Assembly (NCBI RefSeq): GCF_000005505.3
Contig: NC_016133.3
Location: forward strand, 19,530,001-19,594,000
Length of the DNA stretch: 64,000 nt
From: Brachypodium distachyon
Taxonomy: Eukaryota > Streptophyta > Magnoliopsida > Poales > Poaceae
Reading direction: 5' to 3'
The notes below the pieces were generated by a model that saw only the letters and a list, made by a program, of their open reading frames with translations, did not search any database and was not told the origin of the DNA. Position numbers and translations under genes: made by a program. Positions 45,621 through 58,416 of the stretch are shown in pieces. How positions within the stretch are numbered: position 1 is the first letter of the stretch; each line of letters opens with the position of its first letter.

Positions 45621-48600
45621 CTACACCTGGACGCCTGCACCCTTGAGAGCTGCAGTCACGGAGGCAGAGGCTTCCTCGAGGGTTCTTGCCTTCTTCACGG
45701 TGTTGAATGCCTCCACGACATCACCTTCCTCCCATTCATCAAAGTCATCTACGCCAATACCACACTCTAGCCCCGCGCCAACCTAGTAAAACAGATGAAA
45801 TTTAGTTCATATTGTGAACACTAGATTTAGTTTCAGCATCAAAGTTGAGTGCAAGTAAAAAGAAATAATGAAATAATGCTGAAACCATAATCTCTTTTTA
45901 CTGTTCAGCAAACTGTAAAGTGAATTGCAGTAGTAGTTGATGGCTCCATGGAATTTTAACATACCTCCTTCACAGTTTCTTTCACCCGTCTCAAGGAATC
46001 GAGTGTACCAACATATACTTCCTTTCCTTTACGAAGAACCCGAACATTGCAATCTTCCACAACTTTCCCTGTAGTAACCATACAACCCGCTGCCTTTCCG
46101 CTGCCACTACTGAAAACAGCCCGTACTTTCGCTGAACCCAGTGGTACTTCCTCCTGACAAAGAAAGATGTATTAGGATGAACATCCAAAGTAACTCAGAA
46201 ACTAAAATGAGAACTATTAACTTTAGAGTACACCAATGTACCCGGTTATCATGCTAAGAGGTATTCCTTTCAATCAAGGATTTCCCAAGAAAAACAACAG
46301 GTTCATCTCTCAATTAGGACAACACCCCAATGACCTTTTAGACTTTTTCCACTCAAATTGTTATAAGTACAAAAAATGCCGTCTGTTTACCTCAGCAAGG
46401 TCAAGAAGCCCTTCCATGGCATTTCGCAAATCATCAATCAGATCATAGATCACTTTGTACAGACGAATTTCCACACTTTTCTGCTTAGCATATTTCTTAA
46501 CTGATCCTGGAGCTTTGACATTAAAACCAAATACGATTCCTTCTGATGCAACAGCCAGATCAACATCACTGACACTCACATCTCCGGGAGCTTGAAGCAG
46601 GAATCTCAAGGAGACATTTTCTTGAGGCAGTGCTTCAATGGCTTGCCTGATGGCCTCAATCGAACCCTATTTGGATGAAAAAATTACTTAAGAAAGAAAG
46701 GGTGAACAATAACAACAATCAAAGCACATGGTTTGCAAACAATGTGGATACCTGAAAATCCACTTTAAGGATGACATTGAGCCCATGTGTATCAATCCCT
46801 GCTTGATTCCCAGATGAAACGGATGCTGCAATGGATGAGAGGGTAACTTTTCCTTCCCCAGCTTTCGCATTTATCCTTTCAATTCTCATTGCATCAGCAC
46901 GCGTATTGGCCCTTTCACGTGCAACATCAAGGTCATCAACAGACTCAAATTCGTCACCAGCAAGGGGTACATTGTTCAGGCCAATAATCTGTTACAAATA
47001 TATACAGAATATCAAGATGCTTCTAACACTGCAAATACTTCAGGACTATGTAGAAGTTGAAATGGCAACGTATTATGGAAGGAATTAAGCCATTCTGGAC
47101 CACGTTCCAATGGTATTACCCTGTGAACTGAAATTATAGCATAAATCAAGTTCACTTTCATTCTGCTGCACTGCTTAGAGGCTCCACAAAATGACTTTCT
47201 AAATTCCAACCACAATCTACTTGAAAAATTACGCAATTCTTCACTCACCAGGCATTTAACCACTTATTCTTAACTAACCAATTAAAGTAGAATAAACTAA
47301 TAACCAAGCAAAGTAGAATAAGGTGATGACTTACACTACTTACCAAGAGGCAGGTTTCTTTTTGCAATGAAATTTCTATTTTTTTCTAATAGAGAAGAGG
47401 CGTTTCTGTGTTGGTGTATTATTCCTATAATATATATAGGAAATTCTTCCAATGGTTCAAGGCATCTTGGTTAATTTGAATAGGAGTTGACATAGAAATG
47501 GACAAAAATTGAATCAAGCAGTAGCCTATTGATAATACACATCTGCATCCAGGTTCAATTGTTCCATATTATTCACCAGTGCATCTCAAAGATATTTCAG
47601 AAACTGAATCGAAGTATCAAATTTTAGAATATGCGCACTTGCAAGACTATGGGAAAAAATATGATAAAGTTGTGTGATTTATAAAGAAAAAGGAAGGAAA
47701 AACTTGCATGACAATACATGTGTATGAATTTGTATAATTTTTGTACACTGCACAATTTTCTTTATTTGGCGAAAAGATTTACAAGTGCACTTGCAAAGGG
47801 TGCCAATGCACCTCAATAACAGAAATCTGTGTCATGCCGTAATTTATGCAAACATTTTATCTAATAACTCTCCATGAAAGATACTAAATTTCCAAATATA
47901 TTACTAGATTTTGGAGCAATGAAATTGAATGTAGCAGAATCATTTGTCACAAATATGATAGAATTAGGGAATTAGGAAGGAATCACAGGAAAATGAATTG
48001 GAGAAAAGGAAAGGAAGAAACCTGCACTGCGTTGGATGGTCCTGCTTGGTCTACAAGACTTCCACGATCATCATACATTGCACGGATCTGTCAATATACG
48101 CATGACATGTTATACAGCAATGGCCCAGAATTATACTTCTAGCTTTTGTTTTAATTCAAGAGCTAGCCCATGTTCTGAATTATCACGTGTAACAAGTTGG
48201 AAATGAGAAAACTAACCTTTCCAAAAGCTTCACCGCAAACAAGAATATCACCCTTATTCAGGGTTCCATTCTGTACAACTAAGGTAGCGAGAGGTCCTTT
48301 AGCCTTGTCCAGACATGCTTCAATAACTGTTCCCTTTGCATTTCTATCAGGATTGGCTTTTAATTCTTGCAACTTCAATCACATTCCCAACAAAAGAATG
48401 TCAACGGAGCACTCAACAAATTAGCCAAAAAGGAAGTGTAAACAAAAAATACCTCAGCAACAAGCATGACAGTCTCCAATAGCTCATCAACATTCTCTCC
48501 CTTAAGAGCACTTATCTGACCGACATCACAACAAAATCAGCTCAAAAACAATAATAAGTTGCTACAGCAAGGAACTTTCTTTCTCCAGATTGTGATAATA

Positions 48601-50699
48601 AACAACCTGAATCATTGGGGTATCACCACCCCACATTTCTGGCATAAGTCCAATCTGGGAAAGCTCTTGCATGACTCGTTCTGGATTAGCTCCTTCCTTG
48701 TCTACCTGCTTGCATATGAGATGACTGAAATATGAGAAGAGAGGAAATGATCTCTATTGATTTAAAAGAAAGGAAGCAACTAGAAAAGAGACCTTGTTTA
48801 TAGCTATTATAATAGGCACACCAGCTGCCTTTGCATGCGCAATCGCCTCATTTGTTTGTGGTCGAACACCATCATCCGCAGCCACGACAATGATACAGAT
48901 ATCAGTTACCTTTGCTCCTCGAGCTCTCATTGCACCAAATGCCTGTTATGTTAAAGAATTAGGAATGGTATGACATGCAAAATGGAGAAACATGTAACTA
49001 AAAAATATCTATTGCTATACCTCGTGCCCTGGAGTATCAAGAAAAACACAAGCCTGAGGGTTTCCGTCAACTGGCACAAGAACTTGATATGCTCCAATTC
49101 CTTGTGTTATTCCACCAGCTTCTGATGCCACCACCTGTAAGTAATAGTTATTGCTGTGTTTTAATGCCCAAGTACATGTCTAAAATCTGCAAGTCGCTGA
49201 CACAAGGAACATGTGAAGAATAAGATGTGAATAATTTACCTTGCTCTTGCGTATATAATCCAACAGAGTTGTCTACAAATAAAAGAAGCAATGTCAAACA
49301 GTAGTGAGGAATAGTTTTCAGTCTTAAACTTTGATGTGACATGTACCTTTCCATGATCGACATGACCCATGATAGTTACAATGGGAGGCCTTGCTACCAG
49401 TTTATCCAAATCTTCCACATCAAGGAACTCGTTCTTTTTTGCCATCTCTTCCACCCTCACTGGGTCACTTTCCAGTACTTCAACTTCATATTCCATGCAA
49501 ACCATCTTAACCAAATCTTTATCAAGAGTCTGAACGTTGTCAAGCATCGCTCCTCTTACAGATAAAAACCGCAGAATTTCTGATTCGCCAACTGCCAATT
49601 GATATGCCAATTCGTCAATATCCATACCTTCTGTGCCAACTTCAAGGATCTCAACCCTAACTGGCTCTTCAGCTTCTAAAGCCTCAAGCCTTGCAGCCCT
49701 ACGTTTTGCCTTGTTCCACCTCCTTCCCTTGCGCACTGGAGCATCATCATCAACTGATCGACGATCATCATTTGGCATACGTCGACGGGGAGCAGCTGGT
49801 GCTATTATTTTTTTACGACGATTATCCTTCACTTTCGCTGGTGGGCCTCGTACTGGCTTTACAGGATCTACCAGTGCTTCGGCAACAGCAGGGTCAACCG
49901 TTGGTCTCTTGGAAGCAAATTTGTCGATCAGGATGGGTCCTTTTTTCTCCTGTGATGTATCAGCCTTGACGGGCCGACGAGGCGGTGGTGCTACAGAAGG
50001 TCTTGTTAGTAGCTGAGGCACTGGCTTTGATGGAGATGACACTGAAGGTTTAGCTGCAGATATGGACTGACCCCTAGTTTCAGTACGTGGACGATCTCTA
50101 ACCACCTTATGTACAGATGACACAGGGTTCCCCTTTCGCCATATACTCTTTAGTGTTTTTGTCCTTTTCGAATGCACGCCCTCCTCCACCCCCATTGGTG
50201 CAGGACTATTAGGCTTTGACACACCATCCTGACTCAGTACATGGTTCTCACCACCATCCCCATTTCCTGAGCTCGAAGCCTTGAGTTTCTCTGCCTTCTC
50301 CAGCACCTCATCCAATGATTCTCTGACCTTGTCACGTTCTTGCACTGTTGCAACCGCTGGCTTCCTGGCAGGTGCAGATGTCGTTGCAGTATTCATGCTC
50401 TCTGGTGGCCCATTTGGCCGAACTGGCCTCTGCGGGGGCTTTGAAAGAAGATCTTTGTCATCATCAGCTTTAACACTCACACTTGGTCTCGAGGAGAATT
50501 GAGCTCCCTTCTCCTCGATCAAGTTAGTTATGACCATACATCTACACAGCCTCCCAGGCGCACACGGCAACCGCCGGACACCATCGAACCCTGTAAAACT
50601 GATTCTTGAAACCAAGTGCCCCCTCCTCACTGCCGCTGTGGGCAGCGGGCCAGGCCTTCCCTTGCTACCCAGATTGGTAACTGAAGCAGGAGATGCCAT
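45621..50699 (-). CDS. Translation initiation factor IF-2, chloroplastic
   Basis: There are twelve phase-0 exons on the minus strand: 49347-50699, 49240-49272, 49021-49134, 48793-48942, 48607-48705, 48453-48515, 48217-48372, 48022-48087, 46752-46988, 46391-46666, 45965-46153 and 45621-45782, giving 965 residues. An N-terminal plastid-type leader and a long Pro/Lys/Arg-rich region precede an IF2-N-like segment ([20 protein letters not shown]). The GTPase domain follows: G1 GHVDHGK (445-451, ending exon 1), switch region [11 protein letters not shown]3 DTPGHE (495-500), G4 NKVD (549-552, split by an intron) and G5 SAL. Domains II-IV follow, ending [12 protein letters not shown]. It positions initiator fMet-tRNA on the plastid 30S subunit; the Arabidopsis counterpart is FUG1. 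Exon 2 is a 33-nt microexon ([11 protein letters not shown]). The ATG at 50699 lies in GCCATGGCA. An intron in the 5' leader is likely, with a donor near 51103 and an acceptor near 50737. Confidence 0.95.
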
Positions 50700-50709
50700 G
50701 GCAATGCTC

Positions 50710-50733
50710 TTACGAACACCCCCTTGCACTCAT
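50710..50733 (-). promoter_or_regulatory. Seven-codon uORF before the IF-2 start
   Basis: ATG AGT GCA AGG GGG TGT TCG TAA ends 10 bases before the IF-2 ATG, in a different frame. If the leader intron ends at TCTCAG near 50737, this uORF remains in the mature mRNA and could reduce IF-2 translation by forcing reinitiation. Confidence 0.5.
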
Positions 50734-51839
50734 ACAGCTGAGAACACAAGGTGTTCAATAAGGTAACCTGCCAGAGAATCCATTAAAGCTTTGATAAATA
50801 TCAAAATTACCGAACCAAATAACCAAAAGATATTTTTATATATATTTATGTAAGAAACAATGAAACATCCTATTTGTTTGTCAGCAAAATAAACAAATAT
50901 CTAGCACTAAAACTTTTATCATTTTAAATTTTTAGAAGAATGGAAGCCCATAAAAATAAATTAAGCAAAATTCTAACAATGGACAAGCTTATACGGACAG
51001 GCGGGACGACCTACGAAAATGGACATGAACTCTCGGTCTCATCACAGTTCACAACACATCAAAAAAAAATCAGCAAGAAGTAAAATCAAGCTTACAAATA
51101 GACGAATTCACCGGAAGTCCGGCACCGCAAACAAGAAAGCGGAGGATAGGGGGCGCCCCGAGGCGACGAACGGCCAACCGTAACGAGGTCGGCGCGGGCA
51201 ACGACGGCGGCCGCGGGCAGGGCAGGGACGCGTGCGGCGAAGGAAAGCGCCGCGAGGGGGAGAGGCGGGGGCGGCAGCGAAGGAGATGGCCGGCGGAAAG
51301 GATACGGGCGGGAGTGAGTAAAGCACGGCGGCGGTGCGGCTGGGAAGGAGCGTGCGGGGAGTGATAAGGATCGGACGGCCGCAATTAAGCAGCGGATTTC
51401 CAATAACAAAAACAAATGCGAGAAAAAAGATTCAAGAACGATACACAGTTGGGTCGACGAATGGCTGGCTGCTGATAAGGTGGCCCTCCGAGAGCCACTC
51501 AAAGAGATCCCTGCCGCTGATGCGCCCATGCCACGGGGGCTTTTTCACTCTTCTGGCCGACACAGGAAATAAGTGGCCACTTGTGATTCACAATAAACAC
51601 AATTGCGTCAGTCAGGGCATTAGCCAGCGTCCATGTAAAAATCCATGCCATGAAAATATAAAGTAAGTTGCTTTGCGCAGCTTTGAACTTGGCAAGACGG
51701 TGCAAATAGGTCCATAAACTATTGAACATAACATTTGTATATCTTTAAACTTGTGAAACTGTAAAAAAGAGGGACAAAAATGTGGTTTTCCATGCCAGAC
51801 TTAAAACTGGCATCTAACAACCATTTTATATAGTTCGCG

Positions 51840-53160
51840 CGCCTAACATCCCGAGCCGCCCTCTTTTGGCGACACGAGGGGAACTTGCTGCCGCCGGCCT
51901 CAGAGCCCTCCACCCTCCTTCCCCCGCAACGCCCTCGCCGAAGGGTGTGCCGGAAAATCTGTGCACGCCCAAGGAAGGGGGCAGCGGGGCAGTTTCTCCT
52001 CTCGCGCGGCTCTTCCTCTCGGAGTTCGCGCGGGGCTGCTGCAGGCATGGCAGCGCAAGGTCGCGGAGCGCTGCAGGCGTGGCGTGGATGTGTTGCGTCG
52101 CGTGGTCATCGGAGGCTTCGGACGCGGCGGTGTCGGCTCGGTGGCCGGCTGGCCCAAATCCGACGGTGGAGGCGCTGGCTCCGGTGCTCAGTCAGGCCCC
52201 GACGGCAGTCGGTGCTGCGGCGTGCGTGGGCTTAGCAGCGCGTGGAGGCCGCTGGAGCGCAGCGGCGTGTCAAGGTCCTGCTGTTGCGGGGCCGTGAGAA
52301 GGCCACGTGGGTGCGCTCGGCCGCCGCCGACGGTGTTGGGGGCCTGGCGGGCCCCGGCCACACTGCCCCGTTCTTCTGCTCGTTGTGCCAGATCTGGGGT
52401 GAGTGTGGCCAGATCCGGTACGTGGGGCGGTTGCGGCGCCCTGGCCGGTGCCCGGTGGTGCTTTTGGCGTGTGGCGTTCGGCAAGCTTTGCCGGCACGTT
52501 GTGGTGCGGTGGCCCTGGTTAGGACCTCTGTCCACTCCTGTCTGCGATGGGTGTGGTGGTTGAGGATGAAAGCGTTGCATCGACGTTGTCGGTGCCGGCG
52601 ATGACGGCGTCCTTCGACATCGTTCTACTTCTTAATTGAAGGCGTCGTTGTGCAGCTCCGCACATCCCACTCTTCGCAAACGAGGTGCCTTCGAGTGAAA
52701 GCTCTGATTCGGTGTTTGGATCGGGTAACGATGACGTCCTCGGACGTCATGTCCTCCTTGGAGGCGTTGCCTTTGGAGCCCTCGTTTGGCGGCGAAATAT
52801 GCTCGCTGCGGTGGGCCTGGTTTGGGTCAGGGAGAGCGACTTCGTGCTACGTGGGCTTGCCGATGCACGAGCCGCTCCTGTCGGGGCATCCTCTTCTGGC
52901 TCCGGTCGTCGAAGAAGCCCAACTCTGCCTACCTTCTTCTGGCACAAGGAGTGGTTCCATGTTTGGCGTCGTTGGAACGGAAGAGGTTTCATCTTTGCAG
53001 TAGCGGCTCGTTTATTCGGTTTCGTCCCGTGTACGCTCTTTGTCAGGATTTTCCGCACGGCTTTCCTCGAATAAGCTATGCATTGTATCGTTTTTCAGGC
53101 CCGATTTTTCCTATAAACAGGATCAATTCTTTTTTATAATCGAATCACGGGTATCGACCG
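51840..53160. repeat. GC-rich repeat-like unit, possibly a LINE-type fragment
   Basis: A sharply bounded GC-rich tract runs from TTCGCGCGCCTAACATCCCG to an AT-rich end (CCTATAAACAGGATCAATTC, then TTTTTTATAATCGA). It has overlapping open frames in several phases, typical of GC-rich non-coding DNA, with no protein family recognised. It resembles the non-coding GC-rich ends of dispersed grass retroelements, but the class cannot be fixed. Confidence 0.35.
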
Positions 53161-54884
53161 TTGCGTCCTAAGAAAACCATTTTATCTCTCTCAAACCAGA
53201 GAGAATTAAATAGCACAAGCATCCATTGGAAGGGCTAAAGCAGAGCTGAAAATTTTGGCCTGTTCCAGGGAGCAAAAAAGGGTGAGAAATGCTAGAAAAC
53301 GGAATTTGGTGGAATGAAAATGGAAATTTTCTTGCAGAAAGAGAAATAAAAACGGGATACCCATTTTCGTGGAAATTTGGTGTTAGCCCTTTCTAGAACC
53401 TGAACATAACTCTCTTGTGTCAATACATCACGACAAGAGCATTTGCGTTTTCTCAACAAAAAAAGTATTCTGCAGTCAGTTCAATTAATCACTACGGTGT
53501 AACATATCATCTGTGTGCAACATTGCAAAACTTGAGTTATCTCCTGCAAGATAGATATACAAGACTGCCCAAGAATTCAGCTTTTGGATGCTTGGTAATG
53601 AAGGACAGCTGCAACTAGGGAACTAGTGAACGTTTGCTCCAGATTACAACCATTTTCCTCGTCTCCTATAAAAGAAATTACGATATTCATCCGTTCATTT
53701 CCAGTTCAAACACCATTATTCTACAGAAAAGAACTTTACAAGCGAAATGTGACTCTGAAATAGATAAATCAAATTTCCTCAAAAGAGAAATAGATAAATC
53801 AAATACTCGCCATTAACACTGAAAGTTTAAAATGCCATCCGTCGAGCAGTTGCACGGAATATTGATACGGAAATTGCCAGGTTGATCATTTCGAGATTCA
53901 GTTATGTTTTTTGTGTAGCAGTTGTTCAGGTGTAGCATGCTGCTAATTCCCATCAGTGAATGAACCACTTTGATTTGATTTTGAAGGTATATAGAACAAG
54001 AAAGTAAAAACAACCAACCAAAGCGGTCCTTTTTGCTGCAATACATCATAGAAAGAACAAAAGCACATCAGAAAAGCTAATGCTCCCAATTTGAGCTTTT
54101 GTTTCAACTTAACATTTCAACGCACTAACAAGTCTTCAGTTTATATGGGTTGACCCTATTGTGGAACACTACTATTTGGCTCTTCTTTGCATATTGTTGC
54201 TCTTGCGACGTACTCCAAAGATCCACTATTACAGTCAGTTTCGCTGATCAAACCACACGACAAGGAAAAAAGTAACTCCTTCCAGGGTAAACATCCCTGA
54301 AATCCTGTAAAACTCAATATGGGTATTCTGCAGAGTACTCGTGCATCATAGAAGTGCTCTGTGAACATAAAAATTGCAAGATTCAAGCATGAGATGCACT
54401 GGTCAAACAATTCTTAACTGTTATTTGCAATAGTGGGACCAAGAATAGACCAAAAATTGTATGTAATTAATTTTCTTATGGTATACATCTTCATGGGAAA
54501 ATCAAAGGAAAATGGTTAGTGAAGGTTCCCTCGATGTAGATATATGCATATGCATTACTACAACAACCTTTTCACAATCATAATTTGTCTTGATGTTGCA
54601 CAATCATCACGTGTAGTACCTGTAACATCTGATGTGCAGTGGAGTTTGCTTTGACCTTCCAGTGTAACACACTTTCTCACCTGAATGCGAGAAGCGGAAC
54701 TAAATAAAATATCGCCTTCTTTTCTCACTTGCCACCATCTCCTTCTGTGCCTCCTGCACTACACTTACAACTACAAGTGAACCCAAAGCTGTTTCCCTTG
54801 GCTTCTTAAACGTATGCCAGTGTTGGTACTGACACACATACCCCAGAATTTCTTGGTATTTTTTGTTCGGTGTCTGTTGCATCC

Positions 54885-54944
<60 letters not shown>

Positions 54945-55070
54945 TCACGACACCGTCGAAAACAGACATCGGAATGGTCCTCATACAATTAAAATTATTC
55001 CACTATCCTAACTCCTGAGAACAACCCCTGCCTAGAACCACCAAAATTTTGCCTAGACTAGAGAACTAAT
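53161..55070. other. Gene-poor AT-rich spacer
   Basis: No gene was found. It contains a (CT)23 microsatellite at 54889-54934 and, next to 55071, the 3' flank of the minus-strand PPR gene. The Arg/Glu-repeat open frames on the minus strand are products of the microsatellite. Confidence 0.6.
54889..54934. repeat. (CT)23 microsatellite
   Basis: Twenty-three CT units, followed after one extra TT by several more. Confidence 0.95.
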
Positions 55071-56927
55071 TTAGTACCTAGCGGGTGAACCGGACACTGG
55101 GTCAGAAAAGGAGATGCAATCCGACTTCCACTGAAGATCACCACAAGATGTCAGAACTTTTGAAAGCACAAAGTCATCAACGTCATGTCCTTCTTGCTGC
55201 ATAAGGTACATGTACTTAAATGCTTCTTCACAGAGGCCATTCTGAGCAAATCCTGTAATAATCACTTTCCATGTTACCAAGTTGTGTTCTGGCATGGCGT
55301 CAAAGACTCGTCGAGCATCATCAACATTTCCACACCTCATGTACATATCAATCAGCGAGCTTCCCACAAATACATTCAAGAAAGCTGGAGTCTTGTTAAC
55401 AACACCGTGGATCCTCCTTCCATCTTGCAGAGCCTCTAGTTTTGCACATGCTTTCAAAGCCGATGAATATGTGTAGGTATTTGGTTTGACACCATCCCAT
55501 AACATATCATCTAATGATTTAAGTGCTTCAGCATTATGACCAACACTATTGTAGCCTGAAATCATAGCTGTCCACGAGATAGCATCACGGTCAGGCATAT
55601 CTTTTAGAATCCGTGCAGCATATGTATACTCACCACATTTACAATAGCACCAAACAAGTGTACTCCCAATTTGAAGATTCTCTTGAATGGAATTCTTTAT
55701 TATCTGTGCATGCAGTTCCTTTCCGAGACGAAGAGATTGTATAGAGCCACATGCACTAAGAAGACCAACAATTGTGAGGTTGTTAATAGACACTCGGCGC
55801 ATCTTCATGTTTTGGAACAACAAGATAGCTTTTTCACCATGGCCACTTTGCGCATAGCCAGAGATCATAGAAGTCCATGTAATAGTGTTTCTTCGTGCCA
55901 TCTTATCAAACACTGCTTGAGCATCAAAGACTTCTCCTAATCTGGCATACATGGTGACAAGAGCACTACCGACATGGATGTCATCTTTGTACAATTTTTT
56001 CACAATAGCGCCATGCAGCTGCTTCCCAAATCTGAAAGCCTTCTCATCTGAGCAAGCCTTGAGGATGCTGCACACAGTAAATTCATTTGGATAATATCCC
56101 TCAGAGACCATCACTGAAAACATCTCAAGGGCTTTATCCCCACGCCCATGCTGCACATAAGCTGTAATCATTGTTGTCCACGAGATAACATCACGAGAGG
56201 CCATCTTATCAAACATTGTCGAAGCACTGGCGATATGGCCGCACTGTGCATAGAAGTGCACAACAGCACTGTCCATTATCACGTTGCTCCACCCTCCTTT
56301 CACAACACAACAATGGACCTGCCGCCCTAGCTTAGTATTGCACTGCTCGCCACAAGATTTCAACAAGCAAACAAAAGTCAAGCTGTTACCTCGCACTCCA
56401 CTGCCTACCATATCCAAGAACAGTCTCACTACCTCATTGTAGTTTCCTGATTTCTGATACCCGTTTATGATAGCCGTCCACGACACAACACTCTTATCGG
56501 GCATTTCATCAAACACCTTCCTAGCATCTGAAATCTCATGAAACCTCGCATACGCGTTGATCAAATTGTTGGCCACGAACATGCCCGGACCATCTGGCGA
56601 CCGCACAGAAATCGCGTGCACTCGCCGGACATCGTCCACGCTGCCGCAAGAACGCAACAAGGAAGCCAGTGCCTCAGCGTCCGGGGAACCTGGCGAATTG
56701 CCCTCGGAATCTTGCTCTGCAGGGCCGTAGCCATCATCTGGTAGCGATTGAACTTGCAGAGATTGGTCCTTGGTCCGGAAAGATGGAGCCCTGAAGTACT
56801 GGTGCTCGGCCTTCTTGCTCTTGTGCTCCCCGGAACTTTGTGCTCTTCGCAGGAAGCTGCTCTGTCGGGATGGAGGCAACCGATAAGTTTCGATTCCTGG
56901 GGGCGAAGGAGAGCAACAGAACAGCAT
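55071..56927 (-). CDS. PLS-class PPR protein, At4g18520 (PDM1/SEL1)-like
   Basis: A single uninterrupted frame of 618 residues. After an N-terminal segment that could be a plastid transit peptide (MLFCCSPSPPGIETYRLPPS) come about eleven PPR units of alternating P, L and S types, for example DARKVFDEMPDKSVVSWTAI, NEFTVCSILKACSDEKAFRF and LGKELHAQIIKNSIQENLQI. The protein stops soon after the last repeat, with no E or DYW domain. Pattern and length agree with Arabidopsis At4g18520 as I remember it, a plastid factor needed for rpoA processing, accD editing and some intron splicing. Orthology is inference. The start is the first in-frame Met; a different frame upstream (57001, starting MASSLHSSSSSP) looks like a plastid leader too, so a frameshift or a short spliced leader exon is possible. 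Confidence 0.8.
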   Translation of the reverse strand: MLFCCSPSPPGIETYRLPPSRQSSFLRRAQSSGEHKSKKAEHQYFRAPSFRTKDQSLQVQSLPDDGYGPAEQDSEGNSPGSPDAEALASLLRSCGSVDDVRRVHAISVRSPDGPGMFVANNLINAYARFHEISDARKVFDEMPDKSVVSWTAIINGYQKSGNYNEVVRLFLDMVGSGVRGNSLTFVCLLKSCGEQCNTKLGRQVHCCVVKGGWSNVIMDSAVVHFYAQCGHIASASTMFDKMASRDVISWTTMITAYVQHGRGDKALEMFSVMVSEGYYPNEFTVCSILKACSDEKAFRFGKQLHGAIVKKLYKDDIHVGSALVTMYARLGEVFDAQAVFDKMARRNTITWTSMISGYAQSGHGEKAILLFQNMKMRRVSINNLTIVGLLSACGSIQSLRLGKELHAQIIKNSIQENLQIGSTLVWCYCKCGEYTYAARILKDMPDRDAISWTAMISGYNSVGHNAEALKSLDDMLWDGVKPNTYTYSSALKACAKLEALQDGRRIHGVVNKTPAFLNVFVGSSLIDMYMRCGNVDDARRVFDAMPEHNLVTWKVIITGFAQNGLCEEAFKYMYLMQQEGHDVDDFVLSKVLTSCGDLQWKSDCISFSDPVSGSPARY

Positions 56928-58346
56928 TTGGATTCCTCAACCTCTCTCCGGCGAGGGGGCGGAACCGGAGAGCTAGAAGAAGAGTGCAGGGAAGACGCCA
57001 CCAGGCACGGAATGGAGGTGTACCTGGTGGTCCCCCGCTCGCTCTGGGAGGCGACGAGTGAGCGCGCAGCACCAGCGGCGGAGTGAGGTGACGATGGGGA
57101 GACTCGGGCTGCTGTGCTGGAGGGGGTCGCTGTGACTGGTCGGCGTTGCTCCGGCCACCGGCGGGTGGCGTTGGAAGCCTGAGGGGTGGATGGTGGATTT
57201 TTGTAGTCGTCGCGCGAGTGGATCAGGCTTTAAGATTATCATTTGTTTTTTCGCTCCACATTTCTGCGTGGATGCTTGGCAAAAATCTGTTTGGAGGGAG
57301 ATGGTTCATGAACCCAAAGCAATCAAGTTGTGCTCCTGTCTTTGTATTATCTTTGTATAAGACTGAATTGGTTGACAGGAATTTCGTTCTTAGCTGACTC
57401 TTATTTAAAATTTGTTGTAAGAAAAAAAATAGAAAAAGAGAAGACAATCATGAATAGTGAGTCAGTCTCTTAAGAAAAGAATCGACTAGCTAAGAGTCCA
57501 CCTTGTAACAATTGCACAACATCACATTTAATGCTAACAAGTCATTTAGAGTTTAAAGACACAAACCATTGCACGCCATTGACCGTGGATGACATGGAGA
57601 GTCTGTATTGACTCTACCATTGCGGGTGCCCTCCTGATTTTCCATATAAAAGAATCTGTTCGGTTTGTGCCACATTTTAGCTCTATTGAATATTGTCAAG
57701 ATTTGGTTACCAACTATTTAACCAAGAATTCTTGATCCTCATTTTGTCAATTGTTTGGCAAAAATCTACGAGGGAGATGGGATAGCTCGTATCTAGATCC
57801 AATTTTTTTGGTAAGAACTTAAATTAACATAGGCTGCCATTTTTAGGTATGCTTGTTCTAGGGCACGGACCAAACAAGCCCCAAACTTGCGATGTTGGAC
57901 TCAACATTTCACATCCTTTTAATTTTTTCCTTCTATTCCTATTAGCTAAATTCACGTGTGTTGCTATGAAACTAAAAGTATATTGGATTATGTGAATTGT
58001 TCAAATACTTGTGCTTGTATTTCTTAATTTTCTACTAAATAACAATTATCTCAAAATATATTAGTCAACTATAATTCAAAGATCATGATATGATATCTAC
58101 GAACCACATAGAATAGATGTCATTTAATGTGATGTGCTAGCACTTTACATAATAGCCACGGCGTAGTCAAGTGATGACCTCTCACACAGATTTTTGTAAG
58201 AGTAAAGGTTTTCCCATCTCATTAATCAATTTTATTTTAATAGTTGTTCACAAATAGATTAGTATAAAATAAATTAAGCATAACACAATCCCGCATTTGT
58301 GGACCAAACCCTAAAGGTTAAAAGGCTTGGAAAACGTGAGGTCAAG

Positions 58347-58416
58347 TACTCCCTCTGTCCGGTATTAAGTGTCGCAACTTTGTCTAGATACGCACTTCAT
58401 ACCGGACGGATGAGTA
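58347..58416. mobile_element. Short Stowaway-like MITE
   Basis: TACTCCCTCTGTCCGGTATT at the left pairs with ATACCGGACGGATGAGTA at the right, bounded by TA. It is 70 bp, so it is probably an internally deleted copy. Confidence 0.8.

Noticed and set aside
51866..53074. Several 100-200 codon frames in the GC-rich tract
   Set aside because: Frames overlap in all phases on both strands, show no domain, and are explained by a lack of AT-rich stop codons.
54700..54988. Arg/Glu repeat protein
   Set aside because: It is the translation of the (CT)23 microsatellite.
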